Source: Brevibacterium sp. p3-SID960
Lineage (GTDB): Bacteria; Actinomycetota; Actinomycetes; Actinomycetales; Brevibacteriaceae
Assembly (NCBI RefSeq): GCF_025144725.1
Contig: NZ_JALXKS010000011.1
Span: 6,175 to 70,174 of the forward strand
Length of the DNA: 64,000 nt
Direction: 5' to 3'
Shown here piece after piece: positions 8,108 to 16,526 of the stretch (its first letter is position 1; each line of letters begins with the position of its first letter). The notes beneath the pieces were generated by a model. That model worked only from the letters and a program-made list of their open reading frames with translations. It was not told where the DNA came from and made no database searches. The position numbers and the translations under genes are program-made.

Positions 8108-8712
8108 CAGTGCACCTTGAAGTAGTCGAAGGGCTCGAGGCAGTCACTGCAGCGGTAGAGCGCTTTGCAGGCTGTGGAGCCGAAGCGGGAGAGTCCGGTG
8201 GTGTTGAGCGAGTGGCACAGCGGGCATTTGACAGCCATGCTCAGCCCGATCGGGCCGGCGGCTCTGCCGGCCGGAGGGGCGATACCGTACTCGGACAGCT
8301 TCGCTTTGCCCTCGTCGCTCATCCAGTCGGTCGTCCAGGCCGGTGAGAAGACGAGTTCGACATCGACCTCGGCAGCACCGGCGGCACGCGCGGCGCGCTG
8401 GACATCGGCGCGGATCGTCTCCATCGCCGGGCAACCGGAATAGGTCGGGGTGATGACGACGTGGGCGCGCAGCCCTGCGGTCTCGCCGGTCGCCTTGCCC
8501 TCCCCGGTCGCTTCGCCCTCTCCGGGCCCCTCGGCCTCGCCGGTCTCGTCCGCCTCGGCGGCGGCTTCGACCTCAACAGAGCGCAGGATCCCGAGGTCCT
8601 CGATGGTGAGCACCGGGATCTCCGGATCGCACACAGCGCGCACTGCGCGCACGATCGCCTCGGCGGTCTCAGCCGGTTCGGTCATCGGGGCGGCGGTCTC
8701 GGTGGCCATCAC
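8107..8712 (-). CDS. paaD: PaaD, Fe-S assembly-type subunit of the PaaABCDE system
   Basis: A 201-residue protein with an N-terminal MIP18/DUF59 domain (VCDPEIPVLTIEDLGI near residue 30) and a C-terminal zinc-ribbon-like part with CPLC, C and CSDC cysteines ending in FDYFKVH. PaaD is needed for active phenylacetyl-CoA epoxidase and is thought to help metal-centre maturation. Unusually, the DUF59 domain carries an acidic low-complexity insert of about 25 residues (GEGEATGEGKATGE) after residue 55. GTG 8712 has AGGAGG at 7 bases; ATG 8709 is an alternative start. It sits 12 bases after paaC and overlaps paaE by one base. Confidence 0.92.
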   Translation of the reverse strand: MMATETAAPMTEPAETAEAIVRAVRAVCDPEIPVLTIEDLGILRSVEVEAAAEADETGEAEGPGEGEATGEGKATGETAGLRAHVVITPTYSGCPAMETIRADVQRAARAAGAAEVDVELVFSPAWTTDWMSDEGKAKLSEYGIAPPAGRAAGPIGLSMAVKCPLCHSLNTTGLSRFGSTACKALYRCSDCLEPFDYFKVH

Positions 8713-8724
8713 GATCGGTCCTCC

Positions 8725-9669
8725 TCACCAGGTGGCGCCGGGATGCTGGCGGGCGAGCACCTGCATCTCGGCGAGGATGTAGCCCAGGTGCGGTGAGTGC
8801 AGACCGAAGCGTCCCTGCCCACGCGCCGCCGGGATCTCTGGAAGGCTCAGCGTCGCGGTCTCAAGGATCTCAACCAGCCGGGCGTCGAACTCCTCACGCA
8901 GGCCAGCGGCGCTCACGGCGACTCCGGAGTCGATGAGGTCTGTGCATGGGCTGTCGTCGAACAGCTCGTCGACATACGGCCACATCATCTCCAGGCCGGC
9001 CTGCATACGGCGGTGGGACTCCTCGGTGCCGTCGCCCAAGCGCACGGTCCACATGCTCGCGTGTTCGACGTGGTAGTCGACTTCCTTGATCGACTTCGCA
9101 GCGACCGCGGCGAGGAACTCATCGCTGGAGTCGAGCAGGCCGCGGTAGAGCAGCTGCTGGTACAGGCTGGTGAGCAGCACCTTGGCGATCGTCTGCCCGA
9201 AGTCGCCGTTGGGCTGTTCGACCAGCGCGCAGGAGCGGAATTCGGCTTCGTCGCGGAAGTACGCGAGCTCGTCCTCGGTCGTGTCCAGGCCGCGGCCCGC
9301 GTACTGCAGGAACATGCGCGCGGCCCCGAGCTGGTCGAGGGCGATGTTGGTCAGCGCGATGTCCTCTTCGAGTTCAGGTCCCTTGGCGACGAGTTCGCCG
9401 AGCCGCTGGGCGGTGATGAGCGCATCGTCGCCGAGCATGAGGGCATAGCCGGCGACGTCCTCACTCGGCACGGAGGTGATGGTGGCTGTCAGCGGGACGC
9501 CGGCGCCGGGCAGCAGCGGGTCGACTTCGAGTTCGTCGCCGACGGTCGGCATGCCCCGGGCTGCCGGCTGAACAGGCGGTGTCGGCTCGACGGTCTCGTA
9601 CGCCTGCGGTGCGTGCCCCGCTGCTTGGGCAGCGGCGGTTTCGGGAGTGGGATTGGTCTCGGTGCTCAC
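8725..9669 (-). CDS. paaC: phenylacetyl-CoA epoxidase subunit PaaC
   Basis: A 314-residue ferritin-like helical protein; recognisable parts are YALMLGDDALITAQRLGEL and KSIKEVDYHVEHASMW. PaaC is the structural partner of the catalytic PaaA in the (PaaAC)2 core and binds no catalytic di-iron site. The frame is open further upstream to 9798, but I choose GTG 9669: it overlaps the paaB stop as GTGA, has GAGGGGG at a suitable distance, and avoids a region that is paaB coding sequence. The first 50 residues are Pro/Ala/Glu-rich and longer than usual. Confidence 0.92.
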   Translation of the reverse strand: MSTETNPTPETAAAQAAGHAPQAYETVEPTPPVQPAARGMPTVGDELEVDPLLPGAGVPLTATITSVPSEDVAGYALMLGDDALITAQRLGELVAKGPELEEDIALTNIALDQLGAARMFLQYAGRGLDTTEDELAYFRDEAEFRSCALVEQPNGDFGQTIAKVLLTSLYQQLLYRGLLDSSDEFLAAVAAKSIKEVDYHVEHASMWTVRLGDGTEESHRRMQAGLEMMWPYVDELFDDSPCTDLIDSGVAVSAAGLREEFDARLVEILETATLSLPEIPAARGQGRFGLHSPHLGYILAEMQVLARQHPGATW

Positions 9670-10016
9670 AGGTGCGGGACCCCCTCGGCACGGGTGTAGA
9701 AGGTCGGGTGGCGGTAGACCTTGTCGGCGGCCGGTTCGAAGTAGGAGTCCTTCGAGTCCGGTTCCGAGGCGGTGATCTGCTCGCTCGGCACGACCCACAG
9801 GGACACGCCTTCGCTGCGGCGGGTGTAGAGGTCGCGCGCGTTGGCCAGGGCCATGCGCGCATCAGCTGCGTGCAGGGAGCCGGCGTGGACGTGGGAAAGG
9901 CCGCGCTTGGAGCGGATGAAGACCTCCCACAGCGGCCAGCCGCCGGTCGGCGTGCTGCCTGCCGGGGAGCCGGTGGTGGTGTTCTCCGTGCCCGAGGCGG
10001 TGGTCGGGTTGGTCAT
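9666..10016 (-). CDS. paaB: phenylacetyl-CoA epoxidase subunit PaaB
   Basis: A 116-residue protein with the PaaB core WPLWEVFIRSKRGLSHVHAGSLHA near residue 27 and the ADKVYRHPTFYTRAEGVPHL end. PaaB is a small bridging subunit of the multicomponent oxygenase. ATG 10016 follows the paaA stop after one base (TGATATG); the longer open frame to 10154 overlaps paaA and is ignored. The first 22 residues are Thr/Gly-rich and probably disordered. Its stop overlaps the paaC GTG start. Confidence 0.93.
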   Translation of the reverse strand: MTNPTTASGTENTTTGSPAGSTPTGGWPLWEVFIRSKRGLSHVHAGSLHAADARMALANARDLYTRRSEGVSLWVVPSEQITASEPDSKDSYFEPAADKVYRHPTFYTRAEGVPHL

Positions 10017-10017
10017 A

Positions 10018-11028
10018 TCAGCTGGCCTCCTGGTAGGCGCGGGCTGCGCGACGTGACTGCTTGGCGGCATACGCGGTGGCGGCTTCGCGCACCCATGCGC
10101 CGCCTTCATGGGCGGCTCTGCGGTTGGCGATGCGCAGGTGGTTGCACGGTCCACGGCCCTTGAGGACCTCCTTGAACTCCGCCCAGTCGATCTCGCCGAA
10201 GTCGTAGTGACCGCGCTCGTCGTTCCACTTCAGGTCCGGATCCGGCAGGGTGAGGCCGAGGACCTCGGACTGCGGGACGGTCATGTCGACGAAGCGCTGG
10301 CGCAGCTCGTCGTTGGAGAAGCGCTTGATCTTCCAGGCCATCGACTGTGCTGAGTTCGGCGAGTCGGCATCTGGTGGGCCGAACATCATGAGCGAGGGCC
10401 ACCACCAGCGGTTGACGGCGTCCTGGGCCATCGCCTTCTGCGCCTCGGTGCCGTGGGAGAGTTCGTAGAGGATCTCGAAGCCCTGCCGCTGGTGGAAGGA
10501 CTCCTCCTTGCAGATGCGCACCATCGCCCGGGCGTAGGGGCCGTAGGAGGCGCGGCACAGCGGCACCTGGTTGCAGATCGCGGCGCCGTCGACGAGCCAG
10601 CCGATCGCGCCCATGTCCGCCCAGGTGGGGGTGGGGTAGTTGAAGATCGAGGAGTAGCGGGCGGTGCCTTCGATGAGCTGCTCGGTCATGGTGTCGCGGT
10701 CGATGCCGAGGGTCTCAGCGGCCGAGTAGAGGTAGAGGCCGTGGCCGGCTTCGTCCTGGACCTTGGCCATGAGGATCGACTTGCGCTTCAGGCTCGGGGC
10801 GCGGGTGATCCAGTTGCCCTCTGGCTGCATGCCGATGATCTCGGAGTGGGCGTGCTGGCCGATCTGCCGGATGAGGGTCTTGCGGTAGGCCTCAGGCATC
10901 CAGTCGCGCGGCTCGATTCGGCCTTCGGCGGCGATCCGGGCGTCGAATTCGGCCTGTGCCTCGGTGGTGTCGGGCTGGCCGTCCTGGGTGGGTACGGCAG
11001 TGGGTGCCGGGCGGTCTGCGGTGTGCAT
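10018..11028 (-). CDS. paaA: phenylacetyl-CoA epoxidase catalytic subunit PaaA
   Basis: A 336-residue ferritin-fold protein carrying the di-iron ligands: Glu in [17 protein letters not shown] and QHAHSEIIG, the pair DEAGH ([17 protein letters not shown]) and the later EESFH ([13 protein letters not shown]). PaaA epoxidises the aromatic ring of phenylacetyl-CoA. ATG 11028 has an AGAGGAGC ribosome site; an upstream extension to 11103 covers the promoter and operator and is rejected. It heads the leftward paaABCDE-paaG operon and is divergent from paaI, with two similar palindromes in between. Confidence 0.95.
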   Translation of the reverse strand: MHTADRPAPTAVPTQDGQPDTTEAQAEFDARIAAEGRIEPRDWMPEAYRKTLIRQIGQHAHSEIIGMQPEGNWITRAPSLKRKSILMAKVQDEAGHGLYLYSAAETLGIDRDTMTEQLIEGTARYSSIFNYPTPTWADMGAIGWLVDGAAICNQVPLCRASYGPYARAMVRICKEESFHQRQGFEILYELSHGTEAQKAMAQDAVNRWWWPSLMMFGPPDADSPNSAQSMAWKIKRFSNDELRQRFVDMTVPQSEVLGLTLPDPDLKWNDERGHYDFGEIDWAEFKEVLKGRGPCNHLRIANRRAAHEGGAWVREAATAYAAKQSRRAARAYQEAS

Positions 11029-11054
11029 CGTTGCTCCTCTGCAGATCAGAATTA

Positions 11055-11070
11055 CTGACCATTTGTTCAG
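11055..11070. promoter_or_regulatory. PaaR-like operator 1 (paaA promoter)
   Basis: CTGACCATTTGTTCAG is a 16-bp palindrome with one mismatched pair. It lies 27 bp before the paaA start. It shares the pattern CTrACCrTTyGkTCAG with sites at 11178 (reverse orientation) and 15960, all beside paa genes, so it is proposed as the site of the TetR-family protein encoded at 13172. Confidence 0.65.
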
Positions 11071-11177
11071 ATAATAGTAACCGGTGTGACGCGGGCCTCG
11101 CAACAGGAAAATCTGTGCGCATTCCGAGATGTTCGGCCCGTGTGGTTGACAGCACAGTCCTCGAGGGTGGACATTTA

Positions 11178-11193
11178 ATGACCAAATGGTCGT
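11178..11193. promoter_or_regulatory. PaaR-like operator 2 (paaI-paaK promoter)
   Basis: ATGACCAAATGGTCGT contains the perfect palindrome GACCA-AA-TGGTC and is embedded in TTAA-rich flanks. It lies 31 bp before the paaI start and 27 bp downstream of a TTGACA (11146-11151) that could be a -35 element. The motif is the same as operators 1 and 3. Confidence 0.65.
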
Positions 11194-11223
11194 TTAATCG
11201 CCGCGTGCTCAAGGAGGAGCCCC

Positions 11224-11670
11224 ATGACCGACACCCAGCCCGCCCCTCACCTCATCGGCGGCCACGAGCACACCGGCCCCGAGGCGATGTACGCCAACGA
11301 TCTGGCCTCCCGCCACCTCGGGATCACCCTCGACGACCACGGCGACGGGTACGCGACCTGTTCGATGACGGTGACCGAGACGATGGTCAACGGCCACGGC
11401 ATCACTCACGGCGGCTACGTCTTCCTCTTTGCCGACACGACCTTCGCGATGGCCTGCAACTCCATCGGCTCGGTGACCGTCGCCTCGGGTGGGGACATCA
11501 CCTTCCTGCGCCCGAGCCGCACCGGTGACATGCTCACCGCCCACGGCAAGCGCGTGGCTGCCACCGGACGCTCCGGCATCTACGACGTCGAAGTGTTCTG
11601 CGGCGACGAGCTCATCGCCGTCTACCGCGGCCGCTCCCGCACACTGCCGGCACCGCCGGCCAACCGCTGA
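11224..11670 (+). CDS. paaI: phenylacetyl-CoA-pathway thioesterase PaaI
   Basis: A 148-residue hot-dog fold thioesterase with the family signature NGHGITHGGYVFLFADTTFAMACNS (residues about 55-80, quoted in part as GHGITHGGYVFLFAD), where the Asp is catalytic. PaaI hydrolyses ring-hydroxylated or dead-end phenylacetyl-CoA derivatives and frees CoA. A strong AAGGAGGAG site lies just before the ATG. It is the first gene of the rightward paaI-paaK unit and is preceded by the operator at 11178. Confidence 0.92.
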   Translation: MTDTQPAPHLIGGHEHTGPEAMYANDLASRHLGITLDDHGDGYATCSMTVTETMVNGHGITHGGYVFLFADTTFAMACNSIGSVTVASGGDITFLRPSRTGDMLTAHGKRVAATGRSGIYDVEVFCGDELIAVYRGRSRTLPAPPANR

Positions 11671-11727
11671 CCTCCTCGCCCCAACTGACCCGCTCCCCTG
11701 CCGCTGAGACGAAGGAGTCCTCACCTC

Positions 11728-13098
11728 ATGGCCGACACCACCGTCCCCTCCACGACCGCCGCTTCGGCAGCGGGTGTCCGGTGGCACCTCGGGCAGGCGC
11801 CGGACCCGCAGACCCTCGATCCCGAGGAGCGGATGAGCCTCGATGAGCTGCGCGCCCTGCAGCTCGAACGGCTCAAGGCCAGCGTCCGCCACGCCTATAA
11901 GAACGTAGAGCACTATCGCCGCTCGTTCGCCGAGGCCGATGTGCACCCCGATGACATTCAGAGCCTGGAGGACCTGCAAAAGCTGCCCTTCACCCGCAAG
12001 TCGGATCTGCGCGACAACTACCCCTTCGGGATGTTCGCCGTGCCCCGCGACCAGGTCGCCCGCATCCACGCATCCTCCGGCACCACCGGCGAGCCGACCG
12101 TCGTCGGTTACACGAACGACGACATCAACTGCTGGTCGGCGCTCATGGGCCGGTCGCTGCGGGCCGCCGGCGCCCGGCCGGGCCAGATGCTGCACAACGC
12201 CTACGGCTACGGCTTGTTCACCGGCGGACTCGGCGTGCACACCGGCGCGGAGCGCTCCGGTTACACCGTCGTGCCGATCTCCGGCGGGCAGACCCCACGC
12301 CAGGTGCAGCTCATTCAGGACTTCCAGCCGGAGGTCATCACCTCGACTCCGACCTACCTGCTCACCATCGCCGATGAGTTCGCCCGGCAGGGCATCGACC
12401 CGGTCGAGACATCGCTGCGCACCGCGGTGTGCGGCGCGGAGCCGTGGACCGATGGGATGCGCCGGGAGATCGAGCGGACCTTCGGCCTCGACGCCGTCGA
12501 CATCTACGGCCTGTCCGAGGTGATGGGCCCTGGTGTGGCGATGGAGTGCGCAGAGACGAAGGACGGCCCGACGATCTGGGAGGATCACTTCTACCCCGAG
12601 ATCGTCGACCCGTTCACCGGCGAGGTGCTGCCCGATGGCACGGAAGGCGAGCTCGTCTTCACGTCGCTGACCAAGCAGGCCACCCCGATCATCCGCTACC
12701 GCACCCACGATCTGGCCAGCCTGCTGCCGGGCACCGCGCGGCCGGCATTCCGGAGGATGTCGCGGATCACCGGACGCTCCGATGACCTCATCATCATCCG
12801 CGGCGTCAACCTCTATCCGGCGCAGGTTGAAGAGGTCATCTTCGACTTCGAGCAGCTCAGCCCGCACTTCCAGCTCGTCCTCACCCGCCCGGGCCGCATG
12901 GATGAGCCCACCATCGAGGTCGAAGCGCGCCCGGACCTGCCGACGAGCGCCTGGCAGGCACTCGAACGTCAGCTCGCCGGGCGGCTCAAGGAGACGGTCG
13001 GCGTGACCTCGACGGTCATCATCGTCCACCCCGATACGCTGCAGCGTTCGGTCGGCAAGCTCAAGCGCATCATCGACCGCCGCGAGGACATCCGATAG
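11728..13098 (+). CDS. paaK: phenylacetate-CoA ligase PaaK
   Basis: A 456-residue AMP-forming ligase, slightly longer than the usual 430-440 because of a Thr/Ala-rich start. The P-loop-like SSGTTGEPTVVGYT is near residue 115, and the YGLSEVMGPG motif near 262. The C-terminal lid domain begins near GRSDDLIIIRGVNLYPAQVE. It activates phenylacetate with ATP and CoA, the first step of the pathway. It follows paaI by 57 bp with an AAGGAG site. The TetR gene comes 73 bp later with its own putative promoter. Confidence 0.95.
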   Translation: MADTTVPSTTAASAAGVRWHLGQAPDPQTLDPEERMSLDELRALQLERLKASVRHAYKNVEHYRRSFAEADVHPDDIQSLEDLQKLPFTRKSDLRDNYPFGMFAVPRDQVARIHASSGTTGEPTVVGYTNDDINCWSALMGRSLRAAGARPGQMLHNAYGYGLFTGGLGVHTGAERSGYTVVPISGGQTPRQVQLIQDFQPEVITSTPTYLLTIADEFARQGIDPVETSLRTAVCGAEPWTDGMRREIERTFGLDAVDIYGLSEVMGPGVAMECAETKDGPTIWEDHFYPEIVDPFTGEVLPDGTEGELVFTSLTKQATPIIRYRTHDLASLLPGTARPAFRRMSRITGRSDDLIIIRGVNLYPAQVEEVIFDFEQLSPHFQLVLTRPGRMDEPTIEVEARPDLPTSAWQALERQLAGRLKETVGVTSTVIIVHPDTLQRSVGKLKRIIDRREDIR

Positions 13099-13169
13099 GC
13101 AGATGCGGTCGCGGCGGACGAGGTGTGTTCGCTGCGGCCGCGCGGCTCCGCTTTCGTCCTAAGATGGGT

Positions 13170-13203
13170 GGATGACTGTGCACGATGGTGGGATGACTGT
13201 GCA
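13170..13203 (+). repeat. duplicated start region of the TetR gene
   Basis: GGATGACTGTGCA occurs at 13170-13182 and again at 13191-13203, 21 bp apart and in frame, giving MTVHDGG-MTVQTG. Either ATG could be used. A slippage-type duplication is the simplest explanation. Confidence 0.7.
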
Positions 13204-13798
13204 GACGGGGACACCGCGACGCCGCGGCCGGCCCGGATACGACCGTGAAACGCTCATCGAGCGCTCCATCGAGATCTTCAACAAGCGCGGCTATCACGGC
13301 ACCTCGATGGATGCACTCGCCCGTGAGCTCGGGATCACGAAATCGGCGATCTACCATCATGTCGGCTCGAAGGAGGACCTCCTGGAGCAGGCGATCGCCC
13401 AGGGCCTCAATCAGCTCTTCGCCGTCATCGACACCCAGGACGCCCGCACCGAGATCTCTGCTGAAGAGCGGCTGCGGGCGGTCATCCGCGGCAGCGTCGA
13501 GGTGCTCATCACCTACCGCGACTCCGTCGCCCTGCTGCTGCGGGTGCGCGGCACCTCGCCTGCTGAACGTCGGGCACTTGAAAAGCGCCGCGAGATCGAT
13601 GAGCGCACGCGTACGCTCGTCGAAGCTGCGATAGCCGAGGGGTCCCTGCGCAGCGACATCGATCCCGGACTCATCACCCGCCTGCTCTTCGGCATGGTCA
13701 ACTCGCTCACTGAGTGGTACCGCCCGCGCCCGGACCGCGACGCCGAAACCGTGGCCGAGGCGGTGGCGACGATCGCGTTCGAGGGCTTAAGGGCCTAG
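13172..13798 (+). CDS. paaR: TetR-family regulator, probable PaaR
   Basis: A 208-residue TetR protein: N-terminal helix-turn-helix (SIEIFNKRGYHGTSMDALARELGITKSAIYHHVGSKEDLL, shown here only for its layout as residues 26-65) and a helical ligand domain ending in LTEWYRP. Its place inside the paa cluster and three nearby palindromes suggest that it represses paa genes and responds to phenylacetyl-CoA. ATG 13172 lies six bases after TAAGAT, so the mRNA may be leaderless. A second in-frame ATG (13193) exists because the start region is duplicated (13170-13182 and 13191-13203). It ends 5 bp from the convergent paaZ. Confidence 0.85.
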   Translation: MTVHDGGMTVQTGTPRRRGRPGYDRETLIERSIEIFNKRGYHGTSMDALARELGITKSAIYHHVGSKEDLLEQAIAQGLNQLFAVIDTQDARTEISAEERLRAVIRGSVEVLITYRDSVALLLRVRGTSPAERRALEKRREIDERTRTLVEAAIAEGSLRSDIDPGLITRLLFGMVNSLTEWYRPRPDRDAETVAEAVATIAFEGLRA

Positions 13799-13803
13799 GC
13801 CGC

Positions 13804-15894
13804 TCAGCTCTTGCTCTTCCCTGCTTCCTTCTCGACCAGAGTGAGCACGTCGTAGGTGGCGACGATGTCGTCGTTTTGGTTCTTCACGAGCGCGTCCCAG
13901 CGGACTTCGCCGTACTCGTCGGTTTCGCGCGGGGTGATCTGCTTGGCTGTCAAGGTCACGGTCAGCGAATCGCCGGGTGAGACCGGTGTGATGAAGCGCA
14001 GGTTCTCCAGACCGTAGTTGGCCAGCACCGGACCGGGCTCGGGCTTGACGAATAGGCCGGCGGCGAACGAGACGACGAGGTAGCCGTGGGCCACACGTCC
14101 GGGGAAGAACGGGTTGGCAGCTGCGGCCTCCTCATCGGTGTGGGCGTAGAAGGTGTCGCCGGTGAATTCGGCGAAGTGATCGACGTCCTCCAGTGTCACC
14201 TCGCGCGGGCCGCCGACGATCGTGTCGCCGATGCGCAGCTGGCTTAAGTCCTTGCCGAAGGGGTGACCGCCCTCAGTCCGGCGGGCAGCCTGGGGAGCCC
14301 AGGTGCCGGTGATCGCGGTGAGCATATCGGGTGAGGCCTGGATGGCGGTGCGCTGCATGTAGTGCAGCACCGAGCGGATGCCGCCGAGCTCCTCTCCCCC
14401 GCCGGCGCGGCCGGGCCCGCCGTGCACCAGAGTGGGCAGCGGTGAGCCGTGGCCGGTCGATTCCTTCGCGTCGTCACGGTCGAGCACGAGGATCCGGCCG
14501 TGCCAGGGTGCGGTGCCGAGGACGACCTCGCGGACGACCTCGGGGTCGTGGCTGACGACCGAACCGACGAGCGAACCGCGGCCGCGGGCGGCGATCTCAA
14601 CAGCTTCGGACAGCGAGCTGTAGGGTACGAGCGTGGCGACCGGACCGAAGGCCTCGACCTCGTGGACAGCGTCGACGTCAGCGGCGGCCTTGAGCAGCGT
14701 CGGGGGCACGAATGCGCGTGAGCCGGTCCCCTCACCCGAGGCGCCGGTCGCCTCGCCGCCGCACACCAGCTCGGCACCGGCGGCCGTCAGGGTGCCGATC
14801 GCCTCACGCACATCGTCAGCCTGATCTGCCGAGACGAGCGGGCCCATGCGGGTCGCCTCGTCGTGCGGGCTGCCGACGGTGATGCCGGCAAGCTTGCGGG
14901 CCACCGCCTCGGCGACGGCGTCGAGGTGGTCTGCGGGCACGAGCCCGCGGCGGATCGCGGTGCACTTCTGGCCGGCCTTAGCGGTCATCTCGGTCACAAG
15001 CTGGCTGACGTAGAGGTCGAACTCCTCGCTGCCAGGCCCGGCGTCGGGGCCGAGGAGGGCGAAGTTGAGCGAGTCGGCTTCGGCGAAGAAGCGGGTGCCG
15101 CGCTCGGTCACGCACTCATGCGAGGCGAGCGTCCGGGCGGTGGTCGCTGAGCCGGTGAAGGCGATGGTGTCCTGTTCGCCGAGGTGGTCGAGGAGGTCGC
15201 CGGTCGATCCGCAGATGAGCTGCAGGGCGCCTTCGGGCAGCAGCCCGGATTCGATGATGTCGGTGACGACAGCGTGGGTGAGCTGGGCGCCGTTGGTGGC
15301 CGGTTTGACGATGACCGGCTGGCCGGCGGCGAACATCGGCCCGAACTTCTCCAGCATCCCCCAGACGGGGAAGTTGAAGGCGTTGATCTGCACGGACACT
15401 CCAGGGCGGGCGGTGCAGATGTGCTGGCCGGCGAACGTCTGGCGCTTCGACAGGCGCTCGACGTCGCCGTCGAGGTAGACGGTCGAGTTCGGCATCTGCC
15501 GGCGGGCGACGGAGGAGTAGGAGAACAGCGTTGAGATGCCGCCGTCGATGTCGATGAGGCCGTCGCGTGCCGTCGCGCCGGTGGTGAGCGAGATCGCGTG
15601 GTAGCGGTCGCGGCGCTCGTTGAGGTAGGTGGCCAGGGCCTTGAGGATGACGCCGCGCTGGTGGAAGGTCAGCGCGCGCACGGCCGGTCCGCCGGTGTCG
15701 CGGGCGTGGGCGACGACGGCTGCGAAGTTGATGCCCGCAGACGACACGCCAGCCACTGCGGTGCCGGTTGCCGGGTCGCAGATCGTGCGCACGGGCGGCT
15801 GGGATCCTTGCGAAGTATCGTCGGCCGTTCCCGAGGTGTCGGCGGCGGGGGCAGTCCATGTCCCGCAGGTGTAGGAGGTGAGGATTTCGGTCAT
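13804..15894 (-). CDS. paaZ: bifunctional PaaZ: semialdehyde dehydrogenase and oxepin-CoA hydrolase
   Basis: A 696-residue fusion of the usual PaaZ size. Residues 1-530 are an aldehyde dehydrogenase with the nucleophile in KAGQKCTAIRR (near residue 310). Residues 550-690 are a MaoC-type hydratase with FTGDTFYAHTDEEAA, whose Asp and His form the hydratase site. The hydratase part opens the oxepin-CoA ring and the dehydrogenase part oxidises the resulting semialdehyde. An AGGAG site precedes ATG 15894, and a PaaR-like palindrome lies 66 bp upstream. It is divergent from an Lrp regulator and convergent with the TetR gene. Confidence 0.95.
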   Translation of the reverse strand: MTEILTSYTCGTWTAPAADTSGTADDTSQGSQPPVRTICDPATGTAVAGVSSAGINFAAVVAHARDTGGPAVRALTFHQRGVILKALATYLNERRDRYHAISLTTGATARDGLIDIDGGISTLFSYSSVARRQMPNSTVYLDGDVERLSKRQTFAGQHICTARPGVSVQINAFNFPVWGMLEKFGPMFAAGQPVIVKPATNGAQLTHAVVTDIIESGLLPEGALQLICGSTGDLLDHLGEQDTIAFTGSATTARTLASHECVTERGTRFFAEADSLNFALLGPDAGPGSEEFDLYVSQLVTEMTAKAGQKCTAIRRGLVPADHLDAVAEAVARKLAGITVGSPHDEATRMGPLVSADQADDVREAIGTLTAAGAELVCGGEATGASGEGTGSRAFVPPTLLKAAADVDAVHEVEAFGPVATLVPYSSLSEAVEIAARGRGSLVGSVVSHDPEVVREVVLGTAPWHGRILVLDRDDAKESTGHGSPLPTLVHGGPGRAGGGEELGGIRSVLHYMQRTAIQASPDMLTAITGTWAPQAARRTEGGHPFGKDLSQLRIGDTIVGGPREVTLEDVDHFAEFTGDTFYAHTDEEAAAANPFFPGRVAHGYLVVSFAAGLFVKPEPGPVLANYGLENLRFITPVSPGDSLTVTLTAKQITPRETDEYGEVRWDALVKNQNDDIVATYDVLTLVEKEAGKSKS

Positions 15895-15959
15895 GGCGGC
15901 TCCTGAGATCGACGTCGTCGTCGCGCCCGCCGTCGGGTGCGCGGGCAGCGCTTTTCATA

Positions 15960-15975
15960 CTAACCGTTCGGTCAG
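15960..15975. promoter_or_regulatory. PaaR-like operator 3 (paaZ promoter)
   Basis: CTAACCGTTCGGTCAG is a 16-bp palindrome with one imperfect pair and matches operators 1 and 2 (CTrACCrTTyGkTCAG). It sits between paaZ and the divergent lrp-like gene and could affect both. Confidence 0.6.
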
Positions 15976-16028
15976 TTATTGTCATGGGTACTAGGCTGTT
16001 GGCCAATCCGGACGGGAGGACTCTGCAC

Positions 16029-16481
16029 ATGGCGCGTGACATCGATGACGTCGACCGCCGGATCATCGCCGCTCTCGTCGCCGACTCCCGCTCCTCGATC
16101 CGGCAGCTGGCCGAGCGCGTGCACATCTCCCGGTCCGCTGCCCACTCCCGGCTCAATGCGCTCATCGCCTCGGGCGCGATCCGCCGCTTCACAGCTGACA
16201 TCGACAAAGAGGCCCTCGGCATGACGGTCTCGGCTGTCGTCGTCGTCAAGATCGGCGACCGCCCCTGGCCCGATGTCCGCGATGACCTCGCCGCCTTGCC
16301 TTTCGTCGAGAAGGTTCAAGCCGTCAGCGGCGACATCGATGCGCTGCTGACGGTCAACGCGCCGTCGAACACCGAGCTGTCCCAGGTGATCCTGCGCCAG
16401 GTGCACGAGGTCCCCGGCATCGTCTCGACTCGCTCGCTGCTCGTCCTCGACGAAGTCGACGGGCACCGCCCCGGCAGCTGA
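16029..16481 (+). CDS. Lrp/AsnC-family transcriptional regulator
   Basis: About 150 residues: an N-terminal helix-turn-helix (DDVDRRIIAALVADSRSS then HISRSAAHSRLNAL) and a C-terminal RAM ligand domain (VSAVVVVKIG through TRSLLVLDEV). I choose ATG 16029 because GGGAGGA lies 8 bases upstream; the open frame reaches 15984. Lrp proteins of this type often control branched-chain keto acid dehydrogenase genes, and a bkd operon lies 2.2 kb downstream, separated by the AbiE module and a broken transporter, so a BkdR-like role is plausible. The last 18 coding bases (after the first G) lie within a 20-bp sequence that is repeated at 18070. Confidence 0.85.
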   Translation: MARDIDDVDRRIIAALVADSRSSIRQLAERVHISRSAAHSRLNALIASGAIRRFTADIDKEALGMTVSAVVVVKIGDRPWPDVRDDLAALPFVEKVQAVSGDIDALLTVNAPSNTELSQVILRQVHEVPGIVSTRSLLVLDEVDGHRPGS

Positions 16482-16483
16482 GC
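16464..16483 (+). repeat. 20-bp direct repeat, left copy (flanks the AbiE module)
   Basis: CACCGCCCCGGCAGCTGAGC covers the last codons and stop of the Lrp gene. A perfect copy occurs at 18070-18089 at the end of abiEii. The pair brackets the toxin-antitoxin module, as expected for insertion with target duplication or homologous capture. Confidence 0.8.
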
Positions 16484-16526
16484 CTCGCTTCCACCACAGG
16501 CAAGCCGCCAGCCCGCGCGAGGCGGG

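Noticed and set aside
11209..13029. A 606-codon minus-strand open frame over paaI and paaK
   Set aside because: Antisense shadow of two well-supported genes, with no family signature.
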